NCBI RefSeq assembly: GCF_000720485.1
Contig: NZ_JOAX01000041.1
Span: 1 to 54,575 of the forward strand
Length of the DNA: 54,575 nt
Reading direction: 5' to 3'
DNA from: Streptomyces ochraceiscleroticus
GTDB taxonomy: Bacteria; Actinomycetota; Actinomycetes; Streptomycetales; Streptomycetaceae
Below are positions 28,437-36,990 of the stretch, piece by piece. The notes beneath the pieces are model-generated. The model searched no databases, had not been told where the DNA came from, and worked only from the letters and a program-made list of their open reading frames with translations. The position numbers were made by a program, and so were the translations under genes. How positions within the stretch are numbered: position 1 is the first letter of the stretch; the number at the start of each line of letters is the position of its first letter.

Positions 28437-28904
28437 ATGGGGGTTCCCGAGTCGGAGTTGGGCAAGGCGCCGCAACCGTTGTCGGCTGCGGGCCAGGACG
28501 CGCGGTCGCACGTCAAGCTCGGACCGGGTGAGCTGCGCTCCCTCAAGAAGAGGGTCGACGACGCGCTGCGGGAGCTCGAATCGTCTGCGGGATCGAAGGA
28601 CCAGCTCGGCCAACAGGTCCTCCCCAGCGCCTCGTTCGGCGCGAGCAGTTTCTCGGAGGCCGCGGACCTCAGCCGGATGTACGAGCGGGTGCACACGCAC
28701 CTGACGAAGCTGTCGCAGACGCTCGGTGACCAGATCGAGGCCATGGGGATCGCCGTGCTGGGGACCCAGCACGGTTTCGAGGCGATCGACGAGGAACAGC
28801 GGCGCCGCTATCACGAGATCCGGACGCGGACTCAGGAGCGGTACGACGAGCAGCACGAGAAGCCGCGCGACAAGCGGGACGACCGCAAGCACACCGAGCT
28901 CTGA
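28437..28904 (+). CDS. ESX-locus helical protein, WXG100-like without WxG
   Basis: 155 residues, helical throughout (GELRSLKKRVDDALRELESSAG ... SRMYERVHTHLTKLSQTLGDQIEAMGIAVLGTQHGFEAID), ending in a highly charged tail. Size, helical pattern and location suggest a WXG100- or EspC-like fold, but no WxG turn is present. The following PPE-like gene starts 18 bases after its stop, so they are probably partners: EspC-like or PE-like proteins often pair with the next gene. ATG 28437 with GGGGAGAGG upstream. Function unproven. Confidence 0.7.
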   Translation: MGVPESELGKAPQPLSAAGQDARSHVKLGPGELRSLKKRVDDALRELESSAGSKDQLGQQVLPSASFGASSFSEAADLSRMYERVHTHLTKLSQTLGDQIEAMGIAVLGTQHGFEAIDEEQRRRYHEIRTRTQERYDEQHEKPRDKRDDRKHTEL

Positions 28905-28922
28905 TCGGAAGGGGGACAGAAG

Positions 28923-30614
28923 ATGAGTGACGAAAGTACGTCGCGCGAGGTCAGGCCCGACTATCCGGCCGCGCTGGCCTGGACACGGCAGGGCTTGCGG
29001 GCCGCCGCCGGAACAGCGCCGATCATGCTCCCCGCGCTCACCAGGTTCGGCGGCACGAACTTCGAGAATCACGAGCTGGACGACATGCTCGACATGATCG
29101 AGTCCGCCAGGCCGAGCGACCTGGAACACACCGGCGACGCGCTCATCACGGCCGCCGACGCGATCAGAGGAGTCGGCGAGGAGCTGAAGAAGTACGCCGA
29201 CCGGGCCGAGTGGGAGGGCGAGTCCGGCGACGCCATGCGCAAGTGGACCGCCAACCTCAGTAAGAACACGCTGAGGCTCGCCACCTACAGCGAGACCGCC
29301 GGCAAGCAGCTGAAGAACGCCGGCGAGGGCCTGGCGACGGTCAAGAAGTCCATGCCGAAGCGGGATGCGGACGGCGGCCTCGCCGAGGCCGTCAAGGACA
29401 TCCCGACCCCGGCCCGCGTCGACACCAACCCGGCCTACGCCAAGGCCAAGAAGCGTGAGGGCGACCGCCAGGAAGCCATCACCCAGATGAACAAGCTCAG
29501 CTCCTACTACATCGTCTCCCACGACACGATGGCCACGCAGGAGGAGCCGGTGTTCACGCCTATGCCGGAGGTGGGGGTGCCGGCACCGCCGCCGACGTGG
29601 GACCCGGTCGAGTCCGGCCCCACTGGCAGCGCCGAGCACACGGTCACGCCGACCGTGGGAGGGCCAGCTCACCACGCTGCAGTTGATCAGCGAAGTGCTC
29701 CGCAGCTGCCGACTGCGCACCATCAGTCCTTCACACCGGCCGTCGAAGCCAGGGTTGGCATCGACAGTGTGGCGCCCCCGGCGCCTCCCGCTGAACCGAC
29801 CACGCGCGTGCCGACACAGCCGCCGGGCCCGACGAATCCCCCTGCGGCCCCGGGGCCACTGCCGACCGGTCCCATCAGCACGGGGCCGATTCCCCGGGGT
29901 ACGGGAAAGCTGCCGGGCGTTCCCGGCCCGCTGAGGCCCGGAGGCCAGCCGCCGGGTCTCACGGGCCGAGGCACGACAGGTCCCGTCTCGCCCATGCGAC
30001 CGGGCACCACCGGCCGTTCCGGGCCGATGGTGCAGCCCGGTACGGCCGGACGGCCCAGCGGTGTGAGCCCTCGGGCCATCGGTCGCCCGGCGGGCCCGGG
30101 CACCGGTCCTGCTGTTAACGGTGCACGCCCGGGAGCCGCAGGGATGCCGCGCGGCAGCCGCAACGGCATCGTCGGTGGTACACCCAGCACACCCGGCCGT
30201 ACGACCGCATCGTCGCCGAGTGCGCGAGCCATCACGCCCGGCGGCGAGCGGGGGGCGACCACGGGTCGCGGCATCATCGGGTCGGGCGCGCAATCTTCGG
30301 CGGAGTCGGCTGACGGCAGGGCCGCATCGGCCCGCAGGCTCGCCGCCAATCAGGGTGGCGTCGTCGGTGCCCCGCGCTCCGAGCCCGGCGCGCCGGGCCG
30401 CGGCCAGCGCGGATTCACCCAGGGCGGGACTGGGCTGGTCCGCAGCACCGGAGGAGAGGAGCGCCCAACGGGCGCGCCTCGCGGTGGTGCCGGTACACAG
30501 CAGTCACCAGGCGAATCCCAGAAGGAGAACCGCCGGCCGGGGCAGCCGACCGAAGACGAAGAGACGTGGAATACAGGGCGGCGGCGTGACACTGCCCCGC
30601 CGGTCATCGAGTGA
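28923..30614 (+). CDS. PPE-like ESX substrate with long Pro/Gly-rich tail
   Basis: 563 residues. N-terminal 200 residues are helical with a WxG-type turn (DRAEWEGESGDAMRKWTANL near residue 100), as in WXG100/PPE folds. From about 210 the chain is Pro/Gly/Thr-rich and disordered (TGPISTGPIPRGTGKLPGVPGPL). ATG 28923 has GGAAGGGGG upstream. It lies just before the second mycosin, whose start is 17 bases after its stop. Likely a secreted or surface substrate of the ESX system; this is inferred from fold and location. Confidence 0.72.
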   Translation: MSDESTSREVRPDYPAALAWTRQGLRAAAGTAPIMLPALTRFGGTNFENHELDDMLDMIESARPSDLEHTGDALITAADAIRGVGEELKKYADRAEWEGESGDAMRKWTANLSKNTLRLATYSETAGKQLKNAGEGLATVKKSMPKRDADGGLAEAVKDIPTPARVDTNPAYAKAKKREGDRQEAITQMNKLSSYYIVSHDTMATQEEPVFTPMPEVGVPAPPPTWDPVESGPTGSAEHTVTPTVGGPAHHAAVDQRSAPQLPTAHHQSFTPAVEARVGIDSVAPPAPPAEPTTRVPTQPPGPTNPPAAPGPLPTGPISTGPIPRGTGKLPGVPGPLRPGGQPPGLTGRGTTGPVSPMRPGTTGRSGPMVQPGTAGRPSGVSPRAIGRPAGPGTGPAVNGARPGAAGMPRGSRNGIVGGTPSTPGRTTASSPSARAITPGGERGATTGRGIIGSGAQSSAESADGRAASARRLAANQGGVVGAPRSEPGAPGRGQRGFTQGGTGLVRSTGGEERPTGAPRGGAGTQQSPGESQKENRRPGQPTEDEETWNTGRRRDTAPPVIE

Positions 30615-30631
30615 CTCAGGTGAGGCGAGGA

Positions 30632-31888
30632 ATGACGGCTGGAGAGAACCGGACGGCGAGGCCGAGGAATACGCGGAGGATGCGTCGCCGCGCGCTCCCC
30701 GTCCTGGCGGCAACGGGCGCCTGGGCGGTGTGCCTCATGGGCGCGGCTCCTGCCGCCGTCGCGGAGGACGTCCAGTCGAAGCAGTGGTACTTGGACGCCA
30801 TGCAGGCCCAAGACATGTGGAAGGTGAGCACGGGCAAGGGCATCAAGGTGGCCGTGGTCGACACGGGGGTGAATCCCTCCACGCCTTCTCTGCGCGGCCA
30901 GGTTTTGAACGGGCGTGATCTCGCGGGGGTTTCCGGGGGCGCGCATGACGACTATGACGGTCACGGAACGACAATGGCCGAGCTGATCGCGGGCACTGGT
31001 AAAGGGGGCGGCCTGAAGGGGCTGGCGCCCGACGCGAAGATTTTCCCTGTCCGGGCGGCTCTCAGCAGCCTGAAGAATAAGCCGGACGAAGACACCATTG
31101 CTCCTGCTATTCGTGCGGCAGCCGATAGTGATGCGCAGATCATCAATATGTCGATCAGTGGAGTAGACACCACCCCGCAGATTGAGAAAGCGGTCGAGTA
31201 CGCAGCCAGCAAGGGCAAGCTGATGTTCGCCGGCACAGGTAATGACGGCGACGGCAAGAGCCGTTCGGAGTACCCTGCCGCGTACCCGGAGGTCATCGGC
31301 GTCGGCTCGGTGGATTCCACGGGAACTGTCTCGAAGTTCTCCACGCACGGAAACACTGTTTCGGTTGCCGCTCCAGGTTCCGACGTTCCCAAGTGGTGCG
31401 ACAAGACGCTGAAGAGCTACTGCGACGGTCAAGGAACCAGTGCCGCCACCGCAATCGCCTCCGCCTCCGCCGCGCTCATCTGGGCCAAGCATCCCGAATG
31501 GAATGCCAACCAGGTCGCCCGGGTCCTCGTCGGGACGACTGACGGGGTCATGGAGAACCGCAATCCCAGCAAGTATGTCGGGTACGGCGCCGTCCGGCCC
31601 CGGCTCAATCTGCTGGAGGGCAAGGGGGAGCCGGGCAATCCGAAGCAGCCCGCCTTCCTGGGCAACGGCGATTTCGACACGTCGAAGGCCGCGTTCGAGA
31701 AGTCGGCCGGCGCGCCCGGCAAGGGCGAGGAGGCCGACTCCGGGAAGGCCGACGCCGGTTCGCAGGACGAGTCGGCCAAGGCGTCTTCCGGCGACAACAG
31801 CACGCTCTGGACGAGCCTCGGTATCGCTGCCGCGGTGATCGTCCTCGGGGGCGGCGCGTTCGCATTCCTGCGTGCGCGCCGGGGATGA
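30632..31888 (+). CDS. mycP: Type VII secretion mycosin, second copy
   Basis: 418 residues. Arg-rich N-terminus and signal sequence ending near AAVAED. Triad: Asp in AVVDTGVNPS, His in YDGHGTTMAELIAG, Ser in GQGTSAATAIASA; Asn in GTGNDGDG. All intact. A Ser/Lys/Asp-rich linker leads to a membrane helix (LGIAAAVIVLGGGAFAFL) and an Arg tail. ATG 30632 was chosen because GGTGAGG lies about 6 bases upstream; GTG 30611 overlaps the previous stop and remains possible. It shares an operon with the PPE-like gene and a WXG100 gene. Several stretches use more A/T-ending codons than neighbours. Confidence 0.9.
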   Translation: MTAGENRTARPRNTRRMRRRALPVLAATGAWAVCLMGAAPAAVAEDVQSKQWYLDAMQAQDMWKVSTGKGIKVAVVDTGVNPSTPSLRGQVLNGRDLAGVSGGAHDDYDGHGTTMAELIAGTGKGGGLKGLAPDAKIFPVRAALSSLKNKPDEDTIAPAIRAAADSDAQIINMSISGVDTTPQIEKAVEYAASKGKLMFAGTGNDGDGKSRSEYPAAYPEVIGVGSVDSTGTVSKFSTHGNTVSVAAPGSDVPKWCDKTLKSYCDGQGTSAATAIASASAALIWAKHPEWNANQVARVLVGTTDGVMENRNPSKYVGYGAVRPRLNLLEGKGEPGNPKQPAFLGNGDFDTSKAAFEKSAGAPGKGEEADSGKADAGSQDESAKASSGDNSTLWTSLGIAAAVIVLGGGAFAFLRARRG

Positions 31889-31943
31889 TCTTCATCCGAC
31901 CGTCCCTGAACGCTCAGCACATCAACAGTAAAGGAAGGATGAC

Positions 31944-32306
31944 ATGGCAGGCGGCACGAAGCTTACTGACGCTCAACTGGCCAAGCTCGAAAAGGACCTG
32001 ATCCAGCGTTTTGAGAACATCAAGACGCATGTCCGGAAGCTGAACACCGCGATCGACAGCGTCGAGGGCCGTTGGAAGGGCATCGGCGCGGGTGGATTCA
32101 ACACCACGCAGACCGACCTCAACAACAGGCTCAACTCCATGGGCAAGCAGCTGGCCGGGTTCGTGGAAGCCATTGAGGCGACCCGGAAGCTCTCCGGCAA
32201 CACCGACCACGCGGTCGAGCAGGCCATCAAGAAGCAGGCCAACGTGGTCGACGGCGGTGGGGTCGGTCCGGGGGGCGCGGTCCCCTCGAAGCTGAGCATG
32301 CTCTGA
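31944..32306 (+). CDS. WXG100 protein, EsxA/EsxB-like
   Basis: 120 residues in two helices with the WxG turn VEGRWKGIGAGGF near residue 45: FENIKTHVRKLNTAIDSVEGRW, then TTQTDLNNRLNSMGKQLAGFVEAIEATRKL. The tail is Gly-rich without the YxxxD export signal. It would form a heterodimer with the next gene, which has the signal. ATG 31944 with GGAAGG SD. In other Streptomyces such a pair is secreted by ESX and affects sporulation. Confidence 0.85.
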   Translation: MAGGTKLTDAQLAKLEKDLIQRFENIKTHVRKLNTAIDSVEGRWKGIGAGGFNTTQTDLNNRLNSMGKQLAGFVEAIEATRKLSGNTDHAVEQAIKKQANVVDGGGVGPGGAVPSKLSML

Positions 32307-32368
32307 GCCCAGTCGGCCGATGACCATCAGCGATCGCTTATCGGTCGCAGCAGAAAGCGAGGGACCCC

Positions 32369-32668
32369 ATGGCTCACAATGACGGCGAGATGCTCGTCGA
32401 CTACGCGACTCTCGAATCCACCGCGAAGCAGATCGAGAATCAGTCGAAGCTGCTTCACGAGGACCTCGAGTGGATCATGCATGCGCTCAAGGGCGTCAGC
32501 GAAATGTGGGAGGGCGAGGCCAAGACCGCTTACCACACGGCCCAGACGAAGTGGAACCAGGACACCGCGGCAATCAAGGAAGCCCTTGACGCCGTGTCCA
32601 CGGCGATCCGCCACGGCCGGGACGACTACCACCTGAGCGACAAGAAGGGCGCGTCCTTCTTCGACTAG
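32369..32668 (+). CDS. WXG100 protein with C-terminal YxxxD signal
   Basis: 99 residues, helix-turn-helix with MWEGEAKTAYHTAQTKW; the turn W-E-G lies near residue 48. The C-terminal tail HGRDDYHLSDKKG contains YHLSD, a YxxxD/E type VII export signal recognised by EccC in characterised systems. Paired with the WXG100 protein just upstream (62-base gap), a usual EsxAB arrangement. GCGAGGGA SD. Tandem terminators follow. Confidence 0.9.
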   Translation: MAHNDGEMLVDYATLESTAKQIENQSKLLHEDLEWIMHALKGVSEMWEGEAKTAYHTAQTKWNQDTAAIKEALDAVSTAIRHGRDDYHLSDKKGASFFD

Positions 32669-32681
32669 GCGCGCGGGACCG

Positions 32682-32712
32682 AGGGTGGGCATGCGCGGGA
32701 GGCGCCCACCCT
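32682..32712 (+). terminator. First terminator after the WXG100 pair
   Basis: 9-bp stem, arms agggtgggc (32682-32690) and gcccaccct (32704-32712), 13-nt loop. It lies just past the WXG100 stop and before a stronger hairpin. Confidence 0.65.
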
Positions 32713-32727
32713 TGGCCGCAGGCGTGA

Positions 32728-32782
32728 GAACGCTTGAAGGCCGTCACCACAGATGACCTGTGGTGACGGCCTTCAAGCGTTC
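32728..32782. terminator. 24-bp bidirectional terminator
   Basis: Perfect 24-bp stem, arms 32728-32751 and 32759-32782, 7-nt loop gatgacc. It lies between convergent genes and ends near 32782, 30 bases before the minus-strand stop. Strongest hairpin in the window. Confidence 0.88.
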
Positions 32783-32812
32783 AGGCCGCGCCTCCGCCGG
32801 CCACCGCCAACG

Positions 32813-33442
32813 TCAGTCCTCGCAGCTCCCCTTGTGAACACTGACATCAAGCGTCGTTTCATGCATGACCAGCCCCCCAGAGGCATCCCCGGAGTCGCCC
32901 CCGGAGCCATGCCCGGAGTCATTGGCGACGTAGCCGTTCTCCACGACCTTGATGCAGTACGGGTATTGCTGGTCTTCATTGGTGACAGTGAAGTCTTCAC
33001 CGCCGTCCTCCGTCCGACCCGCGGATTCCGCCTGGAGGCCCCAGGGCGATGGGCCGAGGGCCGGCGACTGAGATTTCATCGCCTGGTCGAGAGCGGCATC
33101 GACCTCGAGGCGATGGTTGGGCTCCATCAGGTCGCCGTTCGTGGCAGTCACCGATTCCGTCTCCAGAATGTGCACCGCCTTCATCACGGCGGTGCGGACC
33201 TCGTCGGCGTCGGTGGTGGAGGCTTCCTCCTGGTACCAGAGGAAGCCCCCGAGGCCGAAGAGAAACAGCGCCGCCACGGTGGCCTGTACCCGCTGCAGGG
33301 TGTAGGCGGCATCGGACGGTTCACCGGCCTTCGGGTTGCGGTATCTCCAGGATTGGAAAGCCCAGAAGAGACTGCGGGGATTGACACATGCCACTAGGAG
33401 GAAAACCGCCCCCATAGCCCACATGATGAAGGTGTACTTCAT
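32813..33442 (-). CDS. Membrane protein of the ESX-locus minus-strand set
   Basis: 209 residues. Two membrane helices near 5-20 and 56-72, with NPRSLFWAFQSWRYRNPKAG and PSDAAYTLQRVQAT between them; this W..WRYRNP..EPS..AY.L.R pattern recalls the DUF6199 membrane family, a tentative link. The remaining 130 residues are soluble, acidic and Gly/Ser-rich near the C-terminus. Last gene of the set that starts with the 174-aa gene. Function unknown. Confidence 0.68.
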   Translation of the reverse strand: MKYTFIMWAMGAVFLLVACVNPRSLFWAFQSWRYRNPKAGEPSDAAYTLQRVQATVAALFLFGLGGFLWYQEEASTTDADEVRTAVMKAVHILETESVTATNGDLMEPNHRLEVDAALDQAMKSQSPALGPSPWGLQAESAGRTEDGGEDFTVTNEDQQYPYCIKVVENGYVANDSGHGSGGDSGDASGGLVMHETTLDVSVHKGSCED

Positions 33443-33532
33443 GCTGGTGTCGAAACTCCTGCTCCAGTGGGGGGCGAGGTACGGAAGGCAGGGCGGGCCG
33501 CATCGCCACGATCGACGTGGCAGCCCTGGCGG

Positions 33533-34618
33533 TCACGGTAGCCGGACATCGGTGCAACCGTGGCGATCCGCCGAGTCCTTGGCGAATGCCGTGAGTACAT
33601 CCACCTCGGTCTGGGCGGGGAGATAGTGCCTCTTCCCCGCGGAGGTGTTGGCCGACGCGATCTGCCCCAGGGTGAAAAGCGCGCGGTCCGAGCTCCCCGG
33701 GCACTTGGCGGTAGCCCATGCCGTGTGGTTCTTCCCGGATTTACCGACGTTGCCGAATGCTGTGGTGTCGCCGGCATCGCGCACCATGCGGGGGTAGGGG
33801 CCGAAGAGCGCCAGGGCGCGATAGGAAGGGGTGCCGGGGTCATCGGCCGTACCGACGAAGCAGTCCTCTACGGGGGCGTTACGCGTAGCGGCAGTCTCGC
33901 GTACGGCGTCGAGGCCGGCTGCCTCGGCCTCCTTGCTGTATGGGCGGAGCGCCGCGCAGGTGCCCTTTGCATGCGACACACGCCGTTGCTCGTCGGAGAG
34001 CGGGTCGGCAATGTGTGTGATGCGAGTACCCGATGCGGCCTTGCAACCGAACCGCTTGGCGGCTCGTGCGGCTGTCTCTGTAGTGACGCGCGCGAAGGCG
34101 GCGCGGGCGCCGGCCCCGGCCGAGTGTTCCCCGCGCAGGAGGTTGCCGTTGACGAACAGGGCATCGTTCTTGCGGTTGCGGCACTCCATGACGAGGGAGA
34201 CCTGGTACGCATTCGGGCCCTGGCTCGCCACGCCGGGCCAGCCGTGCTCCAGGGGGGCGACGGCGCCCTGGCCCGTGTGGCTGGAGGGATGCGGCGCGAG
34301 GCGGAAGTCCCGTCCGGGATCGCCGGCCCATCGGATGTCCAGAACGAGTCGGCTTTCCTCGGAGGTGCGGTCATGTACCTGGCAGGCGGCCAGGGCACCT
34401 TCACCCTCGTCCCCGGCGCCGCTTGCCCGTACCTCTTTGCTTCCCAAGGCGCTCGCCAGATCGCCGCGGGCGACGGTGCCGGCGCACGCATCGTCCAGCG
34501 ACATGTCGTCACGCCAGCGGTCGTAGACACCGGTGGCGTAAAGGACCCCGGCGATGATGGCGAGACAGCAGAGGGCGATTGCCGTGGCGCCGAGAACTGG
34601 GCGATGTGTGAACTTCAT
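33533..34618 (-). CDS. Membrane-anchored extracellular protein, cysteine-rich
   Basis: 361 residues. Short cytosolic end, one N-terminal membrane helix (VLGATAIALCCLAIIAGVLYATGVY), then a large extracytoplasmic part with eight scattered cysteines (for example DACAG, AACQV, ECRN, FGCK, GTCAAL, EDCFVG, AKCPG, HGCTD) that could form disulphides. No family recognised. It lies 69 bases after the 738-aa gene and belongs to the same set. Lower GC than the core genes around it. A receptor, immunity or surface role is only a guess. Confidence 0.65.
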   Translation of the reverse strand: MKFTHRPVLGATAIALCCLAIIAGVLYATGVYDRWRDDMSLDDACAGTVARGDLASALGSKEVRASGAGDEGEGALAACQVHDRTSEESRLVLDIRWAGDPGRDFRLAPHPSSHTGQGAVAPLEHGWPGVASQGPNAYQVSLVMECRNRKNDALFVNGNLLRGEHSAGAGARAAFARVTTETAARAAKRFGCKAASGTRITHIADPLSDEQRRVSHAKGTCAALRPYSKEAEAAGLDAVRETAATRNAPVEDCFVGTADDPGTPSYRALALFGPYPRMVRDAGDTTAFGNVGKSGKNHTAWATAKCPGSSDRALFTLGQIASANTSAGKRHYLPAQTEVDVLTAFAKDSADRHGCTDVRLP

Positions 34619-34687
34619 CGATGCTTGGCTCTCATGGTTCCGGTAGTGCCGAAGCCCCGCCGACGGGGCACACGAAGTCGGCGATCG

Positions 34688-36904
34688 TCAGTGGGCCGGG
34701 CGAAGATAGTCGAGCGCGTCCTCGCGTCCCTCCCGGTACTTGGTCTGGTGGTGCCCGACCAGGGTCTCGGTGAAGTCGCTGTCCGGCTTTTCGCCGTGTG
34801 ATCCGGCCCATGAAACGACCATGTCATCGACCGTTTGCTGACCGAACATGAACTCGTGGGAATTTTTATGGGTTGAGTCTGCGGTCGCCTCGGCGATCTT
34901 GTCCTTGGTGGCGTCGTACGCGACGAAGTCGACGACACGGTTGGCCACATCGCCCGCCGGAACGTAGTCGCCCATGAAGTTCAACACGACACCGCTCGAT
35001 GCTGTGAGGTCGTGGTTGACATCACGGGCCTTCTGGATGTCGCCGTCGCGAATGTCGAACGTCACATCTGCGCGAACGCCGTCGTACATGCCCAGGGCAG
35101 TAGACGCCTTCTGAATGGGGTTGAGCGTTTCCGGGCTGGTGTTGCTCTTCGGCATGTCTGCGAAGGCGACCGCGTTGTACTGCCGCTCCGCGTCGTACAT
35201 CTCACCGAAGGTCTTGTGGTCGTCCGCCACCCCGCGCATGACCTTGATCAGCTGTTCTTCGGTCACGGACATCTTGGCGTTGTTGTCGGGTCCCCAGATG
35301 TCGGCCTTGTGCGGGTCCAGGGCGCGGTCGCTGTACGTGGTGTTGACGCGCGCCAGGATCTCGTGCGTATCCGGCGTGTAGTCCTTGAGGGCCTGCCCGA
35401 TGGGAGCGCGCAGCGCCGCCGGCATCTTCTCGGCCTGTCCCGTCTCGTTCAGAGTGGTGATCATGTCGTGCATGATCCGGGCCTGCTCCGTGGAATGGCC
35501 GCCCAGCACGTGCTCGGTGCCCGGCACATGGCCCGTGGCCGCTGCCTGCAGGGCCGCGCCGAGGCCGACGCGGTTGTCCTTGTCCTCCAGGGGCGAGGTG
35601 TGGTCGGCGATACCGACCTGCTTCGTCTCGTCCGATATCTCCCAGTCCCGATCGTCGAGCAGGTACTTGAGCATGTCGTTCTTATCGTGCGGACCAGGGT
35701 CGAGGAATTCCGTGGCGGTGTCGGGCTGGTGGCTCATGATGCCCAGCGTGGCGTCGAGGGGGTCATTGGCGAACCAGCCGTCGTTCTTCCCGGAGAACGT
35801 TCCGTGGGTGTCCCAGATGCCAGGGTCGCCGCCCTTCTTGGGGTCCTCCGCCGCCCTGAGGTCATGTCCGAGGTCCTTGAGCATCTGCGGCGAATAGTCC
35901 TTGGGATCGCCCTGCTCCATGAGCGTGAGCAGGGACTGGTAGCCCCGGTATTTGTCGAGTCGGCCCACGACGCCGGTGTCTTCGAAGCGCTTCACGCCCG
36001 TCTTCTTCATGTCCTCGCGCCACTTCTTGTAGAACGCGGAGTCCGTGTCCTTCGTGGCGGTGGCGAGGGTGGTGGCAAGGCCCTTTTCGAGGGCCAGGTA
36101 GCCCTTTTTGTGGTCGGTGTCCTTGAGCTGAGCGGCGTTATTCAAGGAGTTGACGAGCTTAATGGTGTTGTACGTGCCCAGACTGTTGAGCATCGTCTGG
36201 GAGTACGCCTTGTCGTGGGCGTTGTCGCGGTTCAGGCGGGCGAGCTCGGCCATTTCCCTTGGAGGGAGCTTGCCGTCGGAGTTGAGCTTCGTGGCGAGCT
36301 CGGAGGCCCGCTTTCCCTCCACCTTCTCGATGTCGCCCTCCGCCTTGGCGTTGAAGCCGTTCTTGATGCCGTCGAGCGGGGCGGAGTCGACGGTGACGGC
36401 GTCCAGCGCGAGCTTGACGCCGTGGTCTGCCTCGTCCATGTCCTTGACGACCTTGGCGATGCGCTTGGTCCAGTACTCCTCGCTCTCGTGGGAGCTGGGG
36501 TCGTGGACGATGGCGCGCTTGGTGTCCGCGTCGATGCGGTCCCAGTCCCAGCTGCAGACGCCCTTGTCCTCCGAGACCTTCATCTTGGCCTTCTTGGCGT
36601 CGGCGATCTCGGACTCGAGGTTCTTGCGGAGTTCGGTGAACTGGTGGTGGGCGTCGCGGAGGAGGGAGGCGATGGCCTTGGCCTCCTGCTGGGCGCCGGT
36701 GTACTGGCCCGAGGTGGTACCGGTGGCCAGGAGGCCCGCCTGGGCGTGCCGGCCGGACGCGGAGCCGTCCTCGAAGATGCCCTTGACCTGCTTGTCGTAG
36801 ATCTTGGCGGCGTCCTTGAACATTCCCGCCGCCTTCTCCCACTTCTCGGCGGCGGTGGTGAGCGTGCTGAGATCGGTGTGCAGCGCGTCGTGGTAGCTGA
36901 GCAT
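34688..36904 (-). CDS. Large ESX-locus protein with WXG-like N-terminus
   Basis: 738 residues. The first 115 are helical (LSTLTTAAEKWEKAAGMFKDAAKIYDKQV ... HHQFTELRKNLESEIADAKKAKMKV), like the targeting domain of large WXG/LXG substrates. The rest is rich in Asp, Lys and His (DWDRIDADTKRAIVHDP, GYLALEKGLATTLATATKDTD). It may correspond to the DUF6571 family; this is recalled. No toxin catalytic motif was recognised and no signal peptide is seen, so export, if any, would be by the ESX route. ATG 36904 with GGGGGA upstream. It follows the 174-aa gene by 86 bases. Confidence 0.68.
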   Translation of the reverse strand: MLSYHDALHTDLSTLTTAAEKWEKAAGMFKDAAKIYDKQVKGIFEDGSASGRHAQAGLLATGTTSGQYTGAQQEAKAIASLLRDAHHQFTELRKNLESEIADAKKAKMKVSEDKGVCSWDWDRIDADTKRAIVHDPSSHESEEYWTKRIAKVVKDMDEADHGVKLALDAVTVDSAPLDGIKNGFNAKAEGDIEKVEGKRASELATKLNSDGKLPPREMAELARLNRDNAHDKAYSQTMLNSLGTYNTIKLVNSLNNAAQLKDTDHKKGYLALEKGLATTLATATKDTDSAFYKKWREDMKKTGVKRFEDTGVVGRLDKYRGYQSLLTLMEQGDPKDYSPQMLKDLGHDLRAAEDPKKGGDPGIWDTHGTFSGKNDGWFANDPLDATLGIMSHQPDTATEFLDPGPHDKNDMLKYLLDDRDWEISDETKQVGIADHTSPLEDKDNRVGLGAALQAAATGHVPGTEHVLGGHSTEQARIMHDMITTLNETGQAEKMPAALRAPIGQALKDYTPDTHEILARVNTTYSDRALDPHKADIWGPDNNAKMSVTEEQLIKVMRGVADDHKTFGEMYDAERQYNAVAFADMPKSNTSPETLNPIQKASTALGMYDGVRADVTFDIRDGDIQKARDVNHDLTASSGVVLNFMGDYVPAGDVANRVVDFVAYDATKDKIAEATADSTHKNSHEFMFGQQTVDDMVVSWAGSHGEKPDSDFTETLVGHHQTKYREGREDALDYLRPAH

Positions 36905-36990
36905 GAGTCCCCCGTGCGGCCTCAGGTGGTGGCTGGTGCGTCGAGGCGGCGATCAGTGCCGCGATGGTCCGGCGCCGGAGCCCGCGGTCG

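Noticed and set aside
30611..30631. GTG 30611 as the start of the second mycosin
   Set aside because: Overlap with the previous stop is attractive, but the GGTGAGG SD fits ATG 30632 better.
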